Below are positions 35,235 through 43,174 of a DNA stretch of 64,000 nucleotides, piece by piece; the stretch's first letter is position 1, and each line of letters starts with the position of its first letter. This DNA is from Candidatus Saccharibacteria bacterium UBA6258 (GTDB lineage Bacteria; Patescibacteriota; Saccharimonadia; Saccharimonadales; Saccharimonadaceae): the NCBI GenBank assembly GCA_002441145.1, contig DJVK01000021.1, positions 14,901 to 78,900 on the forward strand, in the 5' to 3' direction. Both the position numbers and the translations under genes were made by a program. A model generated the notes under the pieces. The model did not search any database and was not told where the DNA came from. It saw only the letters and a program-made list of their open reading frames with translations.

Positions 35235-35883
35235 TTTCTACCTCCTCTTGCGTGGTAGCCTCTTCTGTAGATTCTGTTTCAGTTTTTTCAGTCTCAGTAG
35301 TGTCATCAGCTTTTTCTTCGCTCGATGCTGATGCGTTCATTGAGCTTACCAATTCGACTAATGCCGCGTGGTACGCCTTTAGGCTTGTACGTGTTTCTTT
35401 GACCGTAGAGCGGTAACTGTCTAGTTGAGTGCCGAGTTTAGTGTTCGTACAATCGACTGTTACCGAAGATGGGTCGATCAGCTCCATCGAAGTTTCAGCT
35501 TCTGCTTTAGCGGTATCTACATTTGCGCTAAGTTCGTCATAATTTTCGACGCTTAGTTTACCACTTTCATAAACAGCCTGAATACGCTCGTAGTTTGCGT
35601 CAAGCGTCTTCTTTACACTTGTGACGCCTTGCGATAACTTAGGGACAACCTTAGCAAGTCGTTCCTGCGCTGCCTCACAGCGCTCCTGTTTCATTGCAAT
35701 CTTACGTGCCTCTGCGGCTTCTTTCGCCTCAGTCGAGCGGACCTTAGCCTCTTCTCGTGCGACATTTAGACGCTCGCTTATATCCGGTTTTACCGGTTGT
35801 GTTCGCTCGGCGACAGCCGAAGCAAAACCGACGGGCACCAAAGCAATTACTAAGGCGGCCAGAATTCCTACTACTTGTTTCAT
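35224..35883 (-). CDS. Secreted helical protein, 219 aa, unknown
   Basis: From the ATG at 35883 the protein has a signal peptide (about residues 1-24; LVIALVPVGFASA) and then long charged helices (LNVAREEAKVRSTEAKEAAE), two cysteines about 75 residues apart, and a Glu/Thr-rich C-terminus. AAAGGGTGAAA stands just before this ATG, which is why I prefer it to a start 24 codons upstream. I do not recognise the family; it is probably a periplasmic or surface coiled coil. The pilin-like gene overlaps its end. Confidence 0.65.
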   Translation of the reverse strand: MKQVVGILAALVIALVPVGFASAVAERTQPVKPDISERLNVAREEAKVRSTEAKEAAEARKIAMKQERCEAAQERLAKVVPKLSQGVTSVKKTLDANYERIQAVYESGKLSVENYDELSANVDTAKAEAETSMELIDPSSVTVDCTNTKLGTQLDSYRSTVKETRTSLKAYHAALVELVSSMNASASSEEKADDTTETEKTETESTEEATTQEEVESEN

Positions 35884-35996
35884 TTTCACCCTTTCTGTCA
35901 TCGCAAAATGACTGTTCTTATAGTGACAAACCCTGCTAAAAAGCACAAGTACCATTATTAGTCCTCATCTGTTGCGTATTTGCTATACTAAGAGTA

Positions 35997-37403
35997 ATGC
36001 CTATCTGGTTAGAAGCCGTTGTTATCCTAATGTTTATCCTGCTTTTTGCACGTGCCGTCAAGCGTGGTACGAGCTTGTTGCAGCGATACTTTATTCCAAG
36101 TTCGTTAGTCGCAGGATTCGGCGCGTTATTACTCAGCCACCAACTACTCGGCTGGATACCTGCCGAAATCTCAGCCGAATGGGGAGCGTATCCAAAAGTA
36201 CTTATTAACGTCGTCTTTGCTGGGCTATTTCTAGGACATGTCATACCTGGACCAAAAGAAATCTGGGAAAAATCCGCACCGATGCTCGCCTTTGGTAACA
36301 CATTAGCGTGGGGCCAGTACGTCATAGGCATCTTGTTGACGATGTTCCTCCTCGGCCCCGTATTTGGCGCTCCGCCAATGACCGGTGCATTGATTGAGGT
36401 CGGCTTTGAGGGTGGTCATGGCACAGCTGCCGGGCTTGCACCGACGTTCGATATGCTCGGCTGGAGTGAAGCTACAGACATTGCACTTGGTCTTGCGACG
36501 GTCAGTATTATTACCGCCATATTTAGCGGCATAGTAATTATAAATATGCACCAACGTCGTCACGGCGGTATGCATGACGAAGCCGCCACGCGAGCTCAGC
36601 AACAACGAATGGTACGAAACGGCTATAACCTGACAAAGTTTGCCAGCAAGCTCGAAACCAATCCGCGTGAAATCATCATCACAATAATCCTGTTTACAGC
36701 TTCTATCGGCATCGGCTGGCTAATCCTACAGGGCTTCGTCATTGCTGAAGAAGCGTTACTCGCAGGGTTTACTGATTTGAGATTCTTTAAATTCTTACCG
36801 TTATTCCCGCTCGCGATGATTGGCGGCCTGATTGTGCAACTCATACTCGTTAAACTCAAACAACCGTATTTAGTCAAACGCAATACCATAAAAGTCATCG
36901 CTGCAATCGCGCTCGATTTATTAATAGCATCAGCAATAGCAACACTCTCACTGACGGCAATCCGCGACAACTTTGCAATATTCATCATCTTAACGCTTGC
37001 AGGTATTGTATGGATTCTGGGCGCATTCTTCTTTTTAGCACCAAAGTTCTTTCATAAAAACTGGTTCGAAAATGGCATTACCAACACCGGCCAATCAATG
37101 GGCATGACTGCGACAGGATTATTAATGAATCGACTTGCCGACCCGAGCAACCACACGCACGCCCGCGAAAGCTTTGCCTATAAGCAGCTTGCCTTCGAGC
37201 CGTTCATGGGCGGTGGTATTGTCACGGCCGCTGCGGCAATCATGCTGACCGAATTTGGCCAACTACCCGTATTGATTGGCGTATCGATTATATTCAGCTT
37301 TTGGGTATGGCTCGGTTTTAAACTCGGTAAAAATCCTCATTTATGGAGTCACCGTACAAAAATCAGTCGCCTACTTGGGCAGATCGCCGCAAAACGATTC
37401 TAA
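35997..37403 (+). CDS. gltS: GltS-type sodium/glutamate symporter
   Basis: The 468-aa protein is polytopic with about 12 helices and has the GltS hallmark GFEGGHGTAAGLAPTF (about residues 132-147) and its second-half counterpart NTGQSMGMTATGLLMNRLADP (given here in part). It would take up glutamate with sodium, useful for a cell that cannot make most amino acids. TATACT lies 7 nt before the ATG and there is no Shine-Dalgarno sequence, so the mRNA is probably leaderless. The length is slightly above the E. coli protein. Confidence 0.85.
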   Translation: MPIWLEAVVILMFILLFARAVKRGTSLLQRYFIPSSLVAGFGALLLSHQLLGWIPAEISAEWGAYPKVLINVVFAGLFLGHVIPGPKEIWEKSAPMLAFGNTLAWGQYVIGILLTMFLLGPVFGAPPMTGALIEVGFEGGHGTAAGLAPTFDMLGWSEATDIALGLATVSIITAIFSGIVIINMHQRRHGGMHDEAATRAQQQRMVRNGYNLTKFASKLETNPREIIITIILFTASIGIGWLILQGFVIAEEALLAGFTDLRFFKFLPLFPLAMIGGLIVQLILVKLKQPYLVKRNTIKVIAAIALDLLIASAIATLSLTAIRDNFAIFIILTLAGIVWILGAFFFLAPKFFHKNWFENGITNTGQSMGMTATGLLMNRLADPSNHTHARESFAYKQLAFEPFMGGGIVTAAAAIMLTEFGQLPVLIGVSIIFSFWVWLGFKLGKNPHLWSHRTKISRLLGQIAAKRF

Positions 37404-37443
37404 CCGTTGTCAAACTAGCGTAATACATTACCCAGGGGTTTAT

Positions 37444-37474
37444 TGAAATAATAACCGCCTCTGCGTTGTACTAC
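37444..37474 (+). promoter_or_regulatory. ECF-type promoter motif upstream of the sigma gene
   Basis: TGAAATAAT (37444-37452), 14 bases, TGTACTAC (37467-37474). The same two blocks with the same 14-base distance occur at 38567-38597, before the secreted-protein gene. The ATG is 38 bases downstream. Confidence 0.65.
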
Positions 37475-37512
37475 TTTTAGAGAAACAACATAAACTCTGA
37501 GATAATGAATTC

Positions 37513-38073
37513 ATGACAGCAGCACCCAACGATTCCGACGAGTCCATCGTCGCCCGTGTCACAAACGGTGACACTGACGCCTATGGTGTTCTTATGCACC
37601 GCTACGAAGATAAGCTGCTGCGTTATGTCGTCTACTTGATTCATGATTCAGCCACCGCGCATGATGTCGTGCAAGAGACGTTTATTAAAACGTACAAAAA
37701 CCTGCACGGCTATAATCCAAAGCATAAATTCTCATCATGGATTTATCGTATCGCACACAACGAAGCCATGAATGCGATCAAAAAAACCAAGCATCTCAGC
37801 GATACCGATATTACCGAGCTGCCCGAACTATCTTATGAGCCTAAACTAGCCGAGTCGCTTGATAAAGCGCTATTAGCCGAAAACGTACAGGGCTGCATTA
37901 GCGAGCTTGAACCAAAATATCGCGAAGTCATTCAGCTTATATACTTCGAGCGCATGAAGTACGACGAAGCGAGCGACGTGCTACATGTGCCGACATCAAC
38001 AATCGGTGTTTGGCTTTCGCGCGCCAAGTCCCGCCTTAAGCAAATCTGCGAACAAAAAGGAGTGCAGCGATGA
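37513..38073 (+). CDS. ECF sigma factor (sigma-70 family)
   Basis: The 186-aa protein has region 2 (YGVLMHRYEDKLLRYVVY, then AHDVVQETFIKTYKNL and the -10-reading KFSSWIYRIAHNEAMNAIKK) and region 4 (LEPKYREVIQLIYFERMKYD with the helix-turn-helix ASDVLHVPTSTIGVWLSRAK). It lacks regions 1 and 3, as ECF factors do. The next gene overlaps it by four bases (ATGA) and encodes a membrane protein in the usual anti-sigma position. Its upstream region carries a motif repeated before the gene at 38632, so it probably activates itself. Confidence 0.93.
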   Translation: MTAAPNDSDESIVARVTNGDTDAYGVLMHRYEDKLLRYVVYLIHDSATAHDVVQETFIKTYKNLHGYNPKHKFSSWIYRIAHNEAMNAIKKTKHLSDTDITELPELSYEPKLAESLDKALLAENVQGCISELEPKYREVIQLIYFERMKYDEASDVLHVPTSTIGVWLSRAKSRLKQICEQKGVQR

Positions 38074-38555
38074 GTAAACACAATCAATCACCTATCTCAG
38101 ATCGGGTTATGGCACAACTTAAGCAAGGTAAGGTGCACATGCGACCACGTATGTACTTTACGCTACTCATGGCCGCCGCCGTATTCGCAACTGTACTTTC
38201 GGCGATTACCCTCGCCTATGTCATAAGTATTGTCTTCTTTTGGCTACGCATTCAAACTGCCGACTCAATGGCATGGGGCGCACGGGCAAACCTGAACGAG
38301 CTCATCAATTCTTTCCCTTGGTGGGCGTTGGTTGTCGGCGTCGGCATGTTCGCACTTACCGTATGGTTAGTGCACCGCCAGGGGACGATGTATCGCCATA
38401 AGATCAGCACGATTATCATCGTGATTGCAAGCGTCTCGATATTGCTCGGAACGGCATTTACTTACTTCGGCATAGGCAGCTCACACTACCAAAATCGTCG
38501 ATTGAATGACTCGCAACTCCAGCGCGGCCCAGGCTGGCAACAGAACGATCGCTAA
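38070..38555 (+). CDS. Putative membrane anti-sigma partner, 161 aa
   Basis: The protein has a short cytoplasmic N-terminus (about 25 residues with SDRVMAQLKQGKVHMRPR) and three membrane helices (about 27-57, 80-100, 108-130), ending in a polar tail (SHYQNRRLNDSQLQR). Position and translational coupling to the ECF gene suggest it holds the sigma factor at the membrane. It has no zinc-finger (HxxxCxxC) anti-sigma motif, so it is not a classical ZAS-domain protein. Confidence 0.65.
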   Translation: MSKHNQSPISDRVMAQLKQGKVHMRPRMYFTLLMAAAVFATVLSAITLAYVISIVFFWLRIQTADSMAWGARANLNELINSFPWWALVVGVGMFALTVWLVHRQGTMYRHKISTIIIVIASVSILLGTAFTYFGIGSSHYQNRRLNDSQLQRGPGWQQNDR

Positions 38556-38566
38556 GACCCTCTGAG

Positions 38567-38597
38567 TGAAATAATTTTGCCCTCCAGGATGTACTAC
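38567..38597 (+). promoter_or_regulatory. Second copy of the ECF-type promoter motif
   Basis: TGAAATAAT (38567-38575), 14 bases, TGTACTAC (38590-38597). The spacer also shares GCC followed by CTC. The ATG at 38632 is 34 bases downstream. Confidence 0.65.
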
Positions 38598-38631
38598 ATA
38601 TGTAACAAGTAACATCATGAGGAGAACAACT

Positions 38632-39063
38632 ATGAAGAAATTACTCGTTTTGGGTGCAGCTTCACTTGCAGTTGTCGGTGTCGTTGGCGCTACGTCAATG
38701 GGCGCTTCGGCAACATACAACACAGATGCTGGCACCGGTAAAGGCAATGGCAATGGACAGGGTCGACAGGCGTCACTCGAGTCACGCGCAGGCGTACTTG
38801 GCATGACAGCCGACGAATTGGAGCAAGCGCTTCAAACCAAGACCATGTCACAAATTGCTAAAGATCAGGGCATGACTGAAGAAGACTTCCAGGCCAAGAT
38901 GCGCGCAGCAGCCGAAGCTCGCTGGGCAGAACGCGGCCTAAGTAGCGAAGAAATCGCTCAGCGTATCGCTGACCGCGAACAACGCCACGCCGAAAATTCC
39001 GCTGACCACGAATGGGGTAGCGGCGAGGGTAACCATCAGGGCGGCTACGGTCGCAACCGATAA
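38632..39063 (+). CDS. Secreted protein, 143 aa, candidate ECF-sigma target
   Basis: From the ATG at 38632 (GAGGAG upstream) the protein has a signal peptide (residues 1-26, ending MGASA), a Gly/Asn/Gln-rich linker, and helical segments with repeated acidic motifs: LGMTADELEQALQTKTMSQI and QGMTEEDFQAKMRAAAEARW. The end is His/Gly-rich. The pattern of paired helices recalls small periplasmic stress proteins such as CpxP or DUF2680, but I cannot assign a family. The upstream region shares its promoter motif with the ECF sigma gene, and a strong terminator closes the unit. Confidence 0.7.
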   Translation: MKKLLVLGAASLAVVGVVGATSMGASATYNTDAGTGKGNGNGQGRQASLESRAGVLGMTADELEQALQTKTMSQIAKDQGMTEEDFQAKMRAAAEARWAERGLSSEEIAQRIADREQRHAENSADHEWGSGEGNHQGGYGRNR

Positions 39064-39078
39064 CACCCTTTCAATAAC

Positions 39079-39111
39079 AAATGACCACCCTTCCACCGGG
39101 TGGTCATTTTT
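39079..39111. terminator. Bidirectional terminator
   Basis: The stem AAATGACCACCC / GGGTGGTCATTT is followed by a T-run on the plus strand; the minus strand also ends in T's. It separates the ECF unit from the glutaredoxin gene. Confidence 0.88.
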
Positions 39112-39127
39112 GCTTATGCTCAAAATA

Positions 39128-39373
39128 CTATTTTGCGAGTGCCACGTTAAATCGTTCGCGGTCAAAGCCAAGAATTTTATCCATTTCACCATTATCATGT
39201 TCGATAGTGCTAAATGGTACGCCCATCTGCCCGCTTTGCTGCACCATTACTTGCGCCGCGTACGGGTTTTTATCTACTAAATAATCCGTGTATTCGATAC
39301 CCTTTTCGTCAAGCCATCGTTTTAGCATCACGCAATACGGGCATGTCGTCGTACTATATATCGTTATTTTCAT
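39128..39373 (-). CDS. Glutaredoxin-like thiol reductase
   Basis: The 81-aa protein is a complete small thioredoxin fold with active-site CPYC (TTCPYCVMLKRWLDEKG, residues about 9-25), then the GVPFSTIEHD loop with the cis-Pro. It probably reduces disulfides or glutathionylated proteins in the cytoplasm, drawing on low-molecular thiols. It lies downstream of the Fur-type gene and the rhodanese on the same strand, a redox or sulfur-stress context. Confidence 0.9.
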   Translation of the reverse strand: MKITIYSTTTCPYCVMLKRWLDEKGIEYTDYLVDKNPYAAQVMVQQSGQMGVPFSTIEHDNGEMDKILGFDRERFNVALAK

Positions 39374-39384
39374 GTTACCTCCTT

Positions 39385-39783
39385 CTACTGCGTGATTAGA
39401 GTGCCGCCGATTGTCTCGACGTCTGCTAATCCACCTAAGTCAACCACGTTCGTGTAGCCTGCATTTTTCAGAATAGTCGTTGCCTGTCCTGAGCGATTTC
39501 CGCTCTGACAATGTACGTAAATCTTTGTGTCTTTTGGTACATCAGGCAACTTGCCCGCTTCTATATCTTGCAGTGACCAGTTTACGGCGTTCTCAAAACG
39601 ACCTTCATTATATTCTTGTGCAGTTCGTACGTCGTAAAATTTTGCACCGTTCGCTACGTCTTGTTGAACGGTCGCGAATGTCATTTGCTCTGCACCCTTT
39701 TCTGCTTCGGATCCGTTACCGAACATTGCCAACCCACCGATTAGCGCGATTGCAGCTAAGATTGCGATTATTATCTTATTCAT
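39385..39783 (-). CDS. Exported rhodanese-domain protein
   Basis: The protein of about 132 aa has an N-terminal signal anchor (residues about 3-20) and one rhodanese domain (about 40-130) with active Cys in VHCQSGNRSG. It would carry sulfane sulfur or act on thiols outside the membrane. The chosen ATG (39781-39783) overlaps the stop of the Fur-type gene (ATGA) and follows AAAGGAGGG inside that gene; an upstream ATG would start before this ribosome-binding site. Confidence 0.88.
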   Translation of the reverse strand: MNKIIIAILAAIALIGGLAMFGNGSEAEKGAEQMTFATVQQDVANGAKFYDVRTAQEYNEGRFENAVNWSLQDIEAGKLPDVPKDTKIYVHCQSGNRSGQATTILKNAGYTNVVDLGGLADVETIGGTLITQ

Positions 39784-40172
39784 ACACCCTCCTTTTTGCA
39801 TTGTTTACACACGCCCGACACAGTTAAACTACCCGATATCGAACAGTCGTCACCGATAGCTTTTTCTACGAGCAATCGAACTGAATCATCCAAGTGAGCG
39901 TCTTTTAGCATCCCGCAACGCTTACACATAAAATGGTCATGCGGCTCTAGGTTCACGTCAAAGCGCATGATGTTTTCTTTGCCGGTCGGCGCCATCTGTA
40001 GCTCATTTCGGCTTAACAGGCGCGTCGTAATTCGATGCACCGTCGTTGCGCTAAGTTCTGGATAGTGCTGACGTAACACGGCCAGCAAGTCGACGTTCGT
40101 TGCATGCCCAACTTCATGCATATGTGCACGTACGGCTTCGATATATTTACTTGTTCGATCTGCGGTTTGCAT
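39780..40172 (-). CDS. Fur-family metalloregulator (Fur/Zur/PerR type)
   Basis: The 130-aa protein has the N-terminal winged helix (YPELSATTVHRITTRLLSRN), the metal-site segment EPHDHFMCKRCG, and a second CxxC near the end (GVCKQCKK) for the structural zinc. Which metal or oxidant it senses cannot be told. An 18-bp perfect palindrome, TTTACATTTAAATGTAAA, lies in the divergent region upstream and is the probable operator; a rhodanese and a glutaredoxin gene follow it, so a PerR-like oxidative role is likelier than iron uptake. Confidence 0.9.
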   Translation of the reverse strand: MQTADRTSKYIEAVRAHMHEVGHATNVDLLAVLRQHYPELSATTVHRITTRLLSRNELQMAPTGKENIMRFDVNLEPHDHFMCKRCGMLKDAHLDDSVRLLVEKAIGDDCSISGSLTVSGVCKQCKKEGV

Positions 40173-40208
40173 AATTTCCCATCTTTCTATACGAGCTACT
40201 ATACAGGC

Positions 40209-40226
40209 TTTACATTTAAATGTAAA
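40209..40226. promoter_or_regulatory. Fur-family operator, perfect 18-bp palindrome
   Basis: TTTACATTTAAATGTAAA is followed by a further half site, GGTTTACATT (40228-40237). It lies between the divergent Fur-type gene and the rhodanese gene at 40275 and can control both. Confidence 0.7.
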
Positions 40227-40274
40227 TGGTTTACATTGGATATATAACTAAAAATACCCACGGAGGAAACCCCT

Positions 40275-40538
40275 ATGAGTAGGATTATCATTGATGTTCG
40301 CGAACCCTTTGAATACGCAACAGGTCATGTAAAAGAAGCACTTAATATACCACCCGCAACACTCATGCAAGGCGTCCCTAAGCAACTCGCCGACATACCA
40401 AAAGACACCGAACTTATTTTGTATTGTCGCAGTGGCGCACGATCGAACGCATCGATGCACATATTAAGCCAATATGGCTTCACTAACATGGTCAACGGCA
40501 TCAACAAAGATCACGTTAACGCCAAATACGCTAGCTAG
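40275..40538 (+). CDS. Single-domain rhodanese, cytoplasmic
   Basis: The 87-aa protein is a short rhodanese: IIDVREPFEYATGHVKEALN at the start and the active-site loop LYCRSGARSNA. It has no signal peptide, unlike the rhodanese at 39385. GGAGG stands upstream of the ATG. The Fur-type operator lies 50 bases upstream, so both rhodaneses are probably in the same regulon. The last bases overlap a small gene on the other strand. Confidence 0.9.
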   Translation: MSRIIIDVREPFEYATGHVKEALNIPPATLMQGVPKQLADIPKDTELILYCRSGARSNASMHILSQYGFTNMVNGINKDHVNAKYAS

Positions 40539-40681
40539 TCGCTACGGTTAAACAAGCGCTTTTCGGTTTTTTCTATGAGCACCCTAGGGAGTGGTTCGTC
40601 AAGCGCGAACCATAGCGTTCCTTTACCCTTGGTGTACGCCTCGACCTCTACATTTGTTGGGAGTGTTTTCGCTTTCTTCAT
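40535..40681 (-). CDS. Small conserved-looking protein, 48 aa
   Basis: The frame encodes 48 residues, MKKAKTLPTNVEVEAYTKGK and on to WFALDEPLPRVLIEKTEKRL, with no membrane segment. It has no Shine-Dalgarno sequence but a minus-strand TATAAT (plus 40688-40693) exactly 6 nt before the ATG, as at other leaderless genes in the window. It overlaps the stop of the rhodanese gene by four bases, tail to tail. I do not recognise a family. Confidence 0.5.
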   Translation of the reverse strand: MKKAKTLPTNVEVEAYTKGKGTLWFALDEPLPRVLIEKTEKRLFNRSD

Positions 40682-40701
40682 GGATTTATTATACACTTCA
40701 C

Positions 40702-41175
40702 CTACTGTAGTGAGCGCTCATAGTGGCACGTGTATCCACCCGGATTCTTTTGTAGATAATCTTGGTGATACTCCTCGGCTGAATAAAACGTCGTTAAAGG
40801 TTCGAGTGTCGTAGTAATCACACCATCCCACATACTTGATGCGTGAACAATGGCCGCTTCGGCCGATTGCTTTTGGTCATCACCGTCATAAAATATCGCT
40901 GAACGATAGCTCGTGCCTACATCATTACCCTGCCGGTTGAGGGTCGTCGGGTCATGAATTCTAAAAAAGTAATCCAGTAGTGCGCCTGTGGTCGTAACGG
41001 TGTTATCATAGCTAAATCGTAATGCTTCGGCGTGACCTGGGTGATTGTCATAGCTTGGGTTTTTGTTTTCTCCCCCCGTATAACCTACCTCGGTATCAAT
41101 AACACCCGGTTGCATACGGAATAGATCTTCCATTCCCCAAAAGCACCCGCCAGCTACAATCAATGACTTAATCAT
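40702..41175 (-). CDS. msrA: Peptide methionine-S-sulfoxide reductase MsrA
   Basis: The 157-aa protein has the MsrA signature GGCFWGMEDLF with the catalytic Cys, then VGYTGGENKNPSYD, and the Glu/Tyr residues in the family core. It repairs oxidised methionine in proteins with thioredoxin or similar thiols. The C-terminal CHYERSLQ offers one resolving cysteine. It follows the NUDIX gene by 7 bases on the same strand, so oxidised proteins and oxidised nucleotides may be treated by one operon. Confidence 0.93.
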   Translation of the reverse strand: MIKSLIVAGGCFWGMEDLFRMQPGVIDTEVGYTGGENKNPSYDNHPGHAEALRFSYDNTVTTTGALLDYFFRIHDPTTLNRQGNDVGTSYRSAIFYDGDDQKQSAEAAIVHASSMWDGVITTTLEPLTTFYSAEEYHQDYLQKNPGGYTCHYERSLQ

Positions 41176-41182
41176 GTATCTA

Positions 41183-41584
41183 TTATAACTTTTTCAGCAC
41201 TTCATACACCATATGCATATATGTATCGGCAGCATCGTGCGCTTGGCGCAAAAACTCTTCGCGGCTGACCCACGCATATGAATCATGCTCCCAGCTAATC
41301 GTAACGGTAGGGCGGTTCGAGAGGCGAGCCTCATACAAGCTATATTCCGTATGGTGATACGAATAGTCATCGCCTTGATATAGCTTCGTAACAGCGCTGG
41401 GATCAAGCGTAACACCCGCCTCCTCAATGACCTCACGAATCATTGCATCAAGCGGGCTCTCACCATCCTCGATTGTGCCACCAGGTAAATCCGGATCGTT
41501 AAGGAACCTCGGGTGATTACTTCTTTTCATCAGCAAATAGTTGTTACCCTCATCAATCATCACTACTTTTGCAACCATCTTCAT
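41183..41584 (-). CDS. NUDIX hydrolase
   Basis: The 133-aa protein has a complete NUDIX box, GGTIEDGESPLDAMIREVIE continuing EAG, which matches GX5EX7REUXEEXGU. The substrate is a nucleoside diphosphate derivative of some kind; a MutT-like clean-up role fits with msrA next to it. The ATG is close to that of a divergent small gene 55 bases away. Confidence 0.9.
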   Translation of the reverse strand: MKMVAKVVMIDEGNNYLLMKRSNHPRFLNDPDLPGGTIEDGESPLDAMIREVIEEAGVTLDPSAVTKLYQGDDYSYHHTEYSLYEARLSNRPTVTISWEHDSYAWVSREEFLRQAHDAADTYMHMVYEVLKKL

Positions 41585-41639
41585 AGCCGTAGTATATCAC
41601 TTTGACGATACCCCATCCTCTCACTGCTATAATCAATCT

Positions 41640-41885
41640 ATGCCGTTTAATCATTACGCAAAAATTAAACACATACTCGAACAACAACCTGAAGGTTGGA
41701 TTATTAAACGAATCGACGAGCCGACAAACGCCAAAAATTTTAAAGGCGAAACTGTCGATTTCACCCATTACTACCGAATCTACGATAATGCTGGCGCGCC
41801 ACTAAAATACTGTAAATTTCAACAAATCGAACGCCTGGCAAGTATCCTTAATCTACCAGTCGAAGCGTTACCGATAGTTAATTAA
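41640..41885 (+). CDS. Hypothetical protein, 81 aa
   Basis: The protein starts MPFNHYAKIKHILEQQPEGW and contains HYYRIYDNAGAPLKYCKFQQ; it is soluble and mixed alpha/beta. I do not recognise the family. TATAAT (41628-41633) is 6 nt before this ATG, so the mRNA is probably leaderless; a longer frame upstream would run through this promoter and is unlikely. It converges on the DUF305 gene. Confidence 0.6.
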   Translation: MPFNHYAKIKHILEQQPEGWIIKRIDEPTNAKNFKGETVDFTHYYRIYDNAGAPLKYCKFQQIERLASILNLPVEALPIVN

Positions 41886-41891
41886 CGCATC

Positions 41892-42521
41892 TTACAATCC
41901 GAGTGCTTGTTGAGTAGCAGCAAGTTGCTTACCTTGCTCATCATATTCACGTAACGATGCGTCTCGCAGTGTAATAAGCTTACCGTACGCAACGTGCCGG
42001 CCTTCTATCTCCGCGAGTTCTTTATTCCCATCATGGTGCGCAATCATGATTTCGAAGAACGTTTTATCGACATCTTCGCCCGTCGATAACCGGTATTTCC
42101 CTACCTCTTGATAAGGTAACATTCCTGAAAATGTCGGGTAGCCGTGGCATCCATTTACCTCAGGAAAATCAGTGATATTATCGTACGACTCGTTCCACTC
42201 CGTCAACATCGTTATGTATACGTTCGCTCGCGCGGTTTCTTCAACACTTATTTGCTCGGCAAGCTTGCGAACCTCGGGGCGAATGGCGTCTGTTTTTGCC
42301 TTATCGGCAAGTATAGCGGCAAGTTGGTGATGAAGTATTTTTTTCTTCGCGTACTCGACATCTAATACGTCATATTGATTTGGGTCTCTTTGTATTGTTG
42401 GTGCAGTTTTAGCTACCGGTGGCGCGGATTTTTGCTTAATCAGGCGCTGCACCGGTTGCGTGGTGTATGCAACTCCGCTAATCGCGAGTATTAGTAAACC
42501 GCCAAGTAAGATTTTACGCAT
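41892..42521 (-). CDS. DUF305-like exported protein 1
   Basis: From the ATG at 42521 the protein has about 209 aa with an N-terminal signal anchor (ILLGGLLILAISGVAYTTQP) and helical segments carrying His pairs (KKILHHQLAAILAD, MIAHHDGNKELAEIEGRH). The spaced HH pairs are typical of DUF305, exported four-helix proteins often found with copper-handling genes. A region with CHGYPTFSGMLPY may add ligands. It follows the other DUF305 gene by two bases and belongs to the copper module. Confidence 0.7.
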   Translation of the reverse strand: MRKILLGGLLILAISGVAYTTQPVQRLIKQKSAPPVAKTAPTIQRDPNQYDVLDVEYAKKKILHHQLAAILADKAKTDAIRPEVRKLAEQISVEETARANVYITMLTEWNESYDNITDFPEVNGCHGYPTFSGMLPYQEVGKYRLSTGEDVDKTFFEIMIAHHDGNKELAEIEGRHVAYGKLITLRDASLREYDEQGKQLAATQQALGL

Positions 42522-42523
42522 TA

Positions 42524-43165
42524 TTAATACCCCCACATTTGTTGCCAACTTTTCATATCCGCAATCTCTTTTTCTTGCGCAGCTATAACCGTATTTGCTA
42601 AATCTTTAATTTCTTGGCGCTCAGCATTTGATTCGGCATATTTTGACATATCTACTGCCTGCTGATGATGCAAAATCATCTGAGTTAAAAATTCTTTATC
42701 GTATGCTTCACCATTACGGCCAACTAGCTTTGCTTCCATTTTGGCCATTTCTTCGCCCATTAGTGTGGCCATTTCTGCAGCATGGCTTGCGTGCGGGTCA
42801 TTGCCGTTCGCCGTGCCAGCCCATTGCTGTTGCCACTCTAACATTTGTCGGATTTCTGATGACTGCGAGGATAGGATATTATTTGCAAGTGTACGTATTT
42901 CTTGCTTCGTCGCTTGATTGACCGCCCAGCCCGCCATATTAAGAGCGCCCTGGTGGTGTGCGATCATATCCGCAAGGTAGGCCTTATCGAATTCATCACC
43001 TTTCATACTGGCATACATTAACTCCATAGTGTTGGTGTCTTCTTGCTCATATGCACTCACCACTTGCGTTTCGGTGTTACTCGTCGATAGATTACCGTAC
43101 CACCATGAACCAATAATAAATAGTGGAATCAAGATTATTGCCGCGAATAAAAGTAATTTCTTCAT
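42524..43165 (-). CDS. DUF305-family exported protein 2
   Basis: The 213-aa protein has an N-terminal signal anchor (LLLFAAIILIPLFIIGSWWY) and two DUF305 repeats, each with the pattern FLTQMILHHQQAVDMSKYA or YLADMIAHHQGALNMAGWA followed by an ILSSQSSEIRQMLEWQQQW-like helix. His and Met residues could bind Cu(I) outside the membrane. It sits 9 bases after the ArsR-TRASH gene and before the second DUF305 gene: one operon. Confidence 0.9.
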   Translation of the reverse strand: MKKLLLFAAIILIPLFIIGSWWYGNLSTSNTETQVVSAYEQEDTNTMELMYASMKGDEFDKAYLADMIAHHQGALNMAGWAVNQATKQEIRTLANNILSSQSSEIRQMLEWQQQWAGTANGNDPHASHAAEMATLMGEEMAKMEAKLVGRNGEAYDKEFLTQMILHHQQAVDMSKYAESNAERQEIKDLANTVIAAQEKEIADMKSWQQMWGY

Positions 43166-43174
43166 CGTCCCCCC

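Noticed and set aside
35997..37403. Leader-encoded or amber-type recoding, or alternative code (UGA as Gly)
   Set aside because: All recognised genes read through with the standard code; TGA serves as stop, for instance at atpD and the Fur-type gene.
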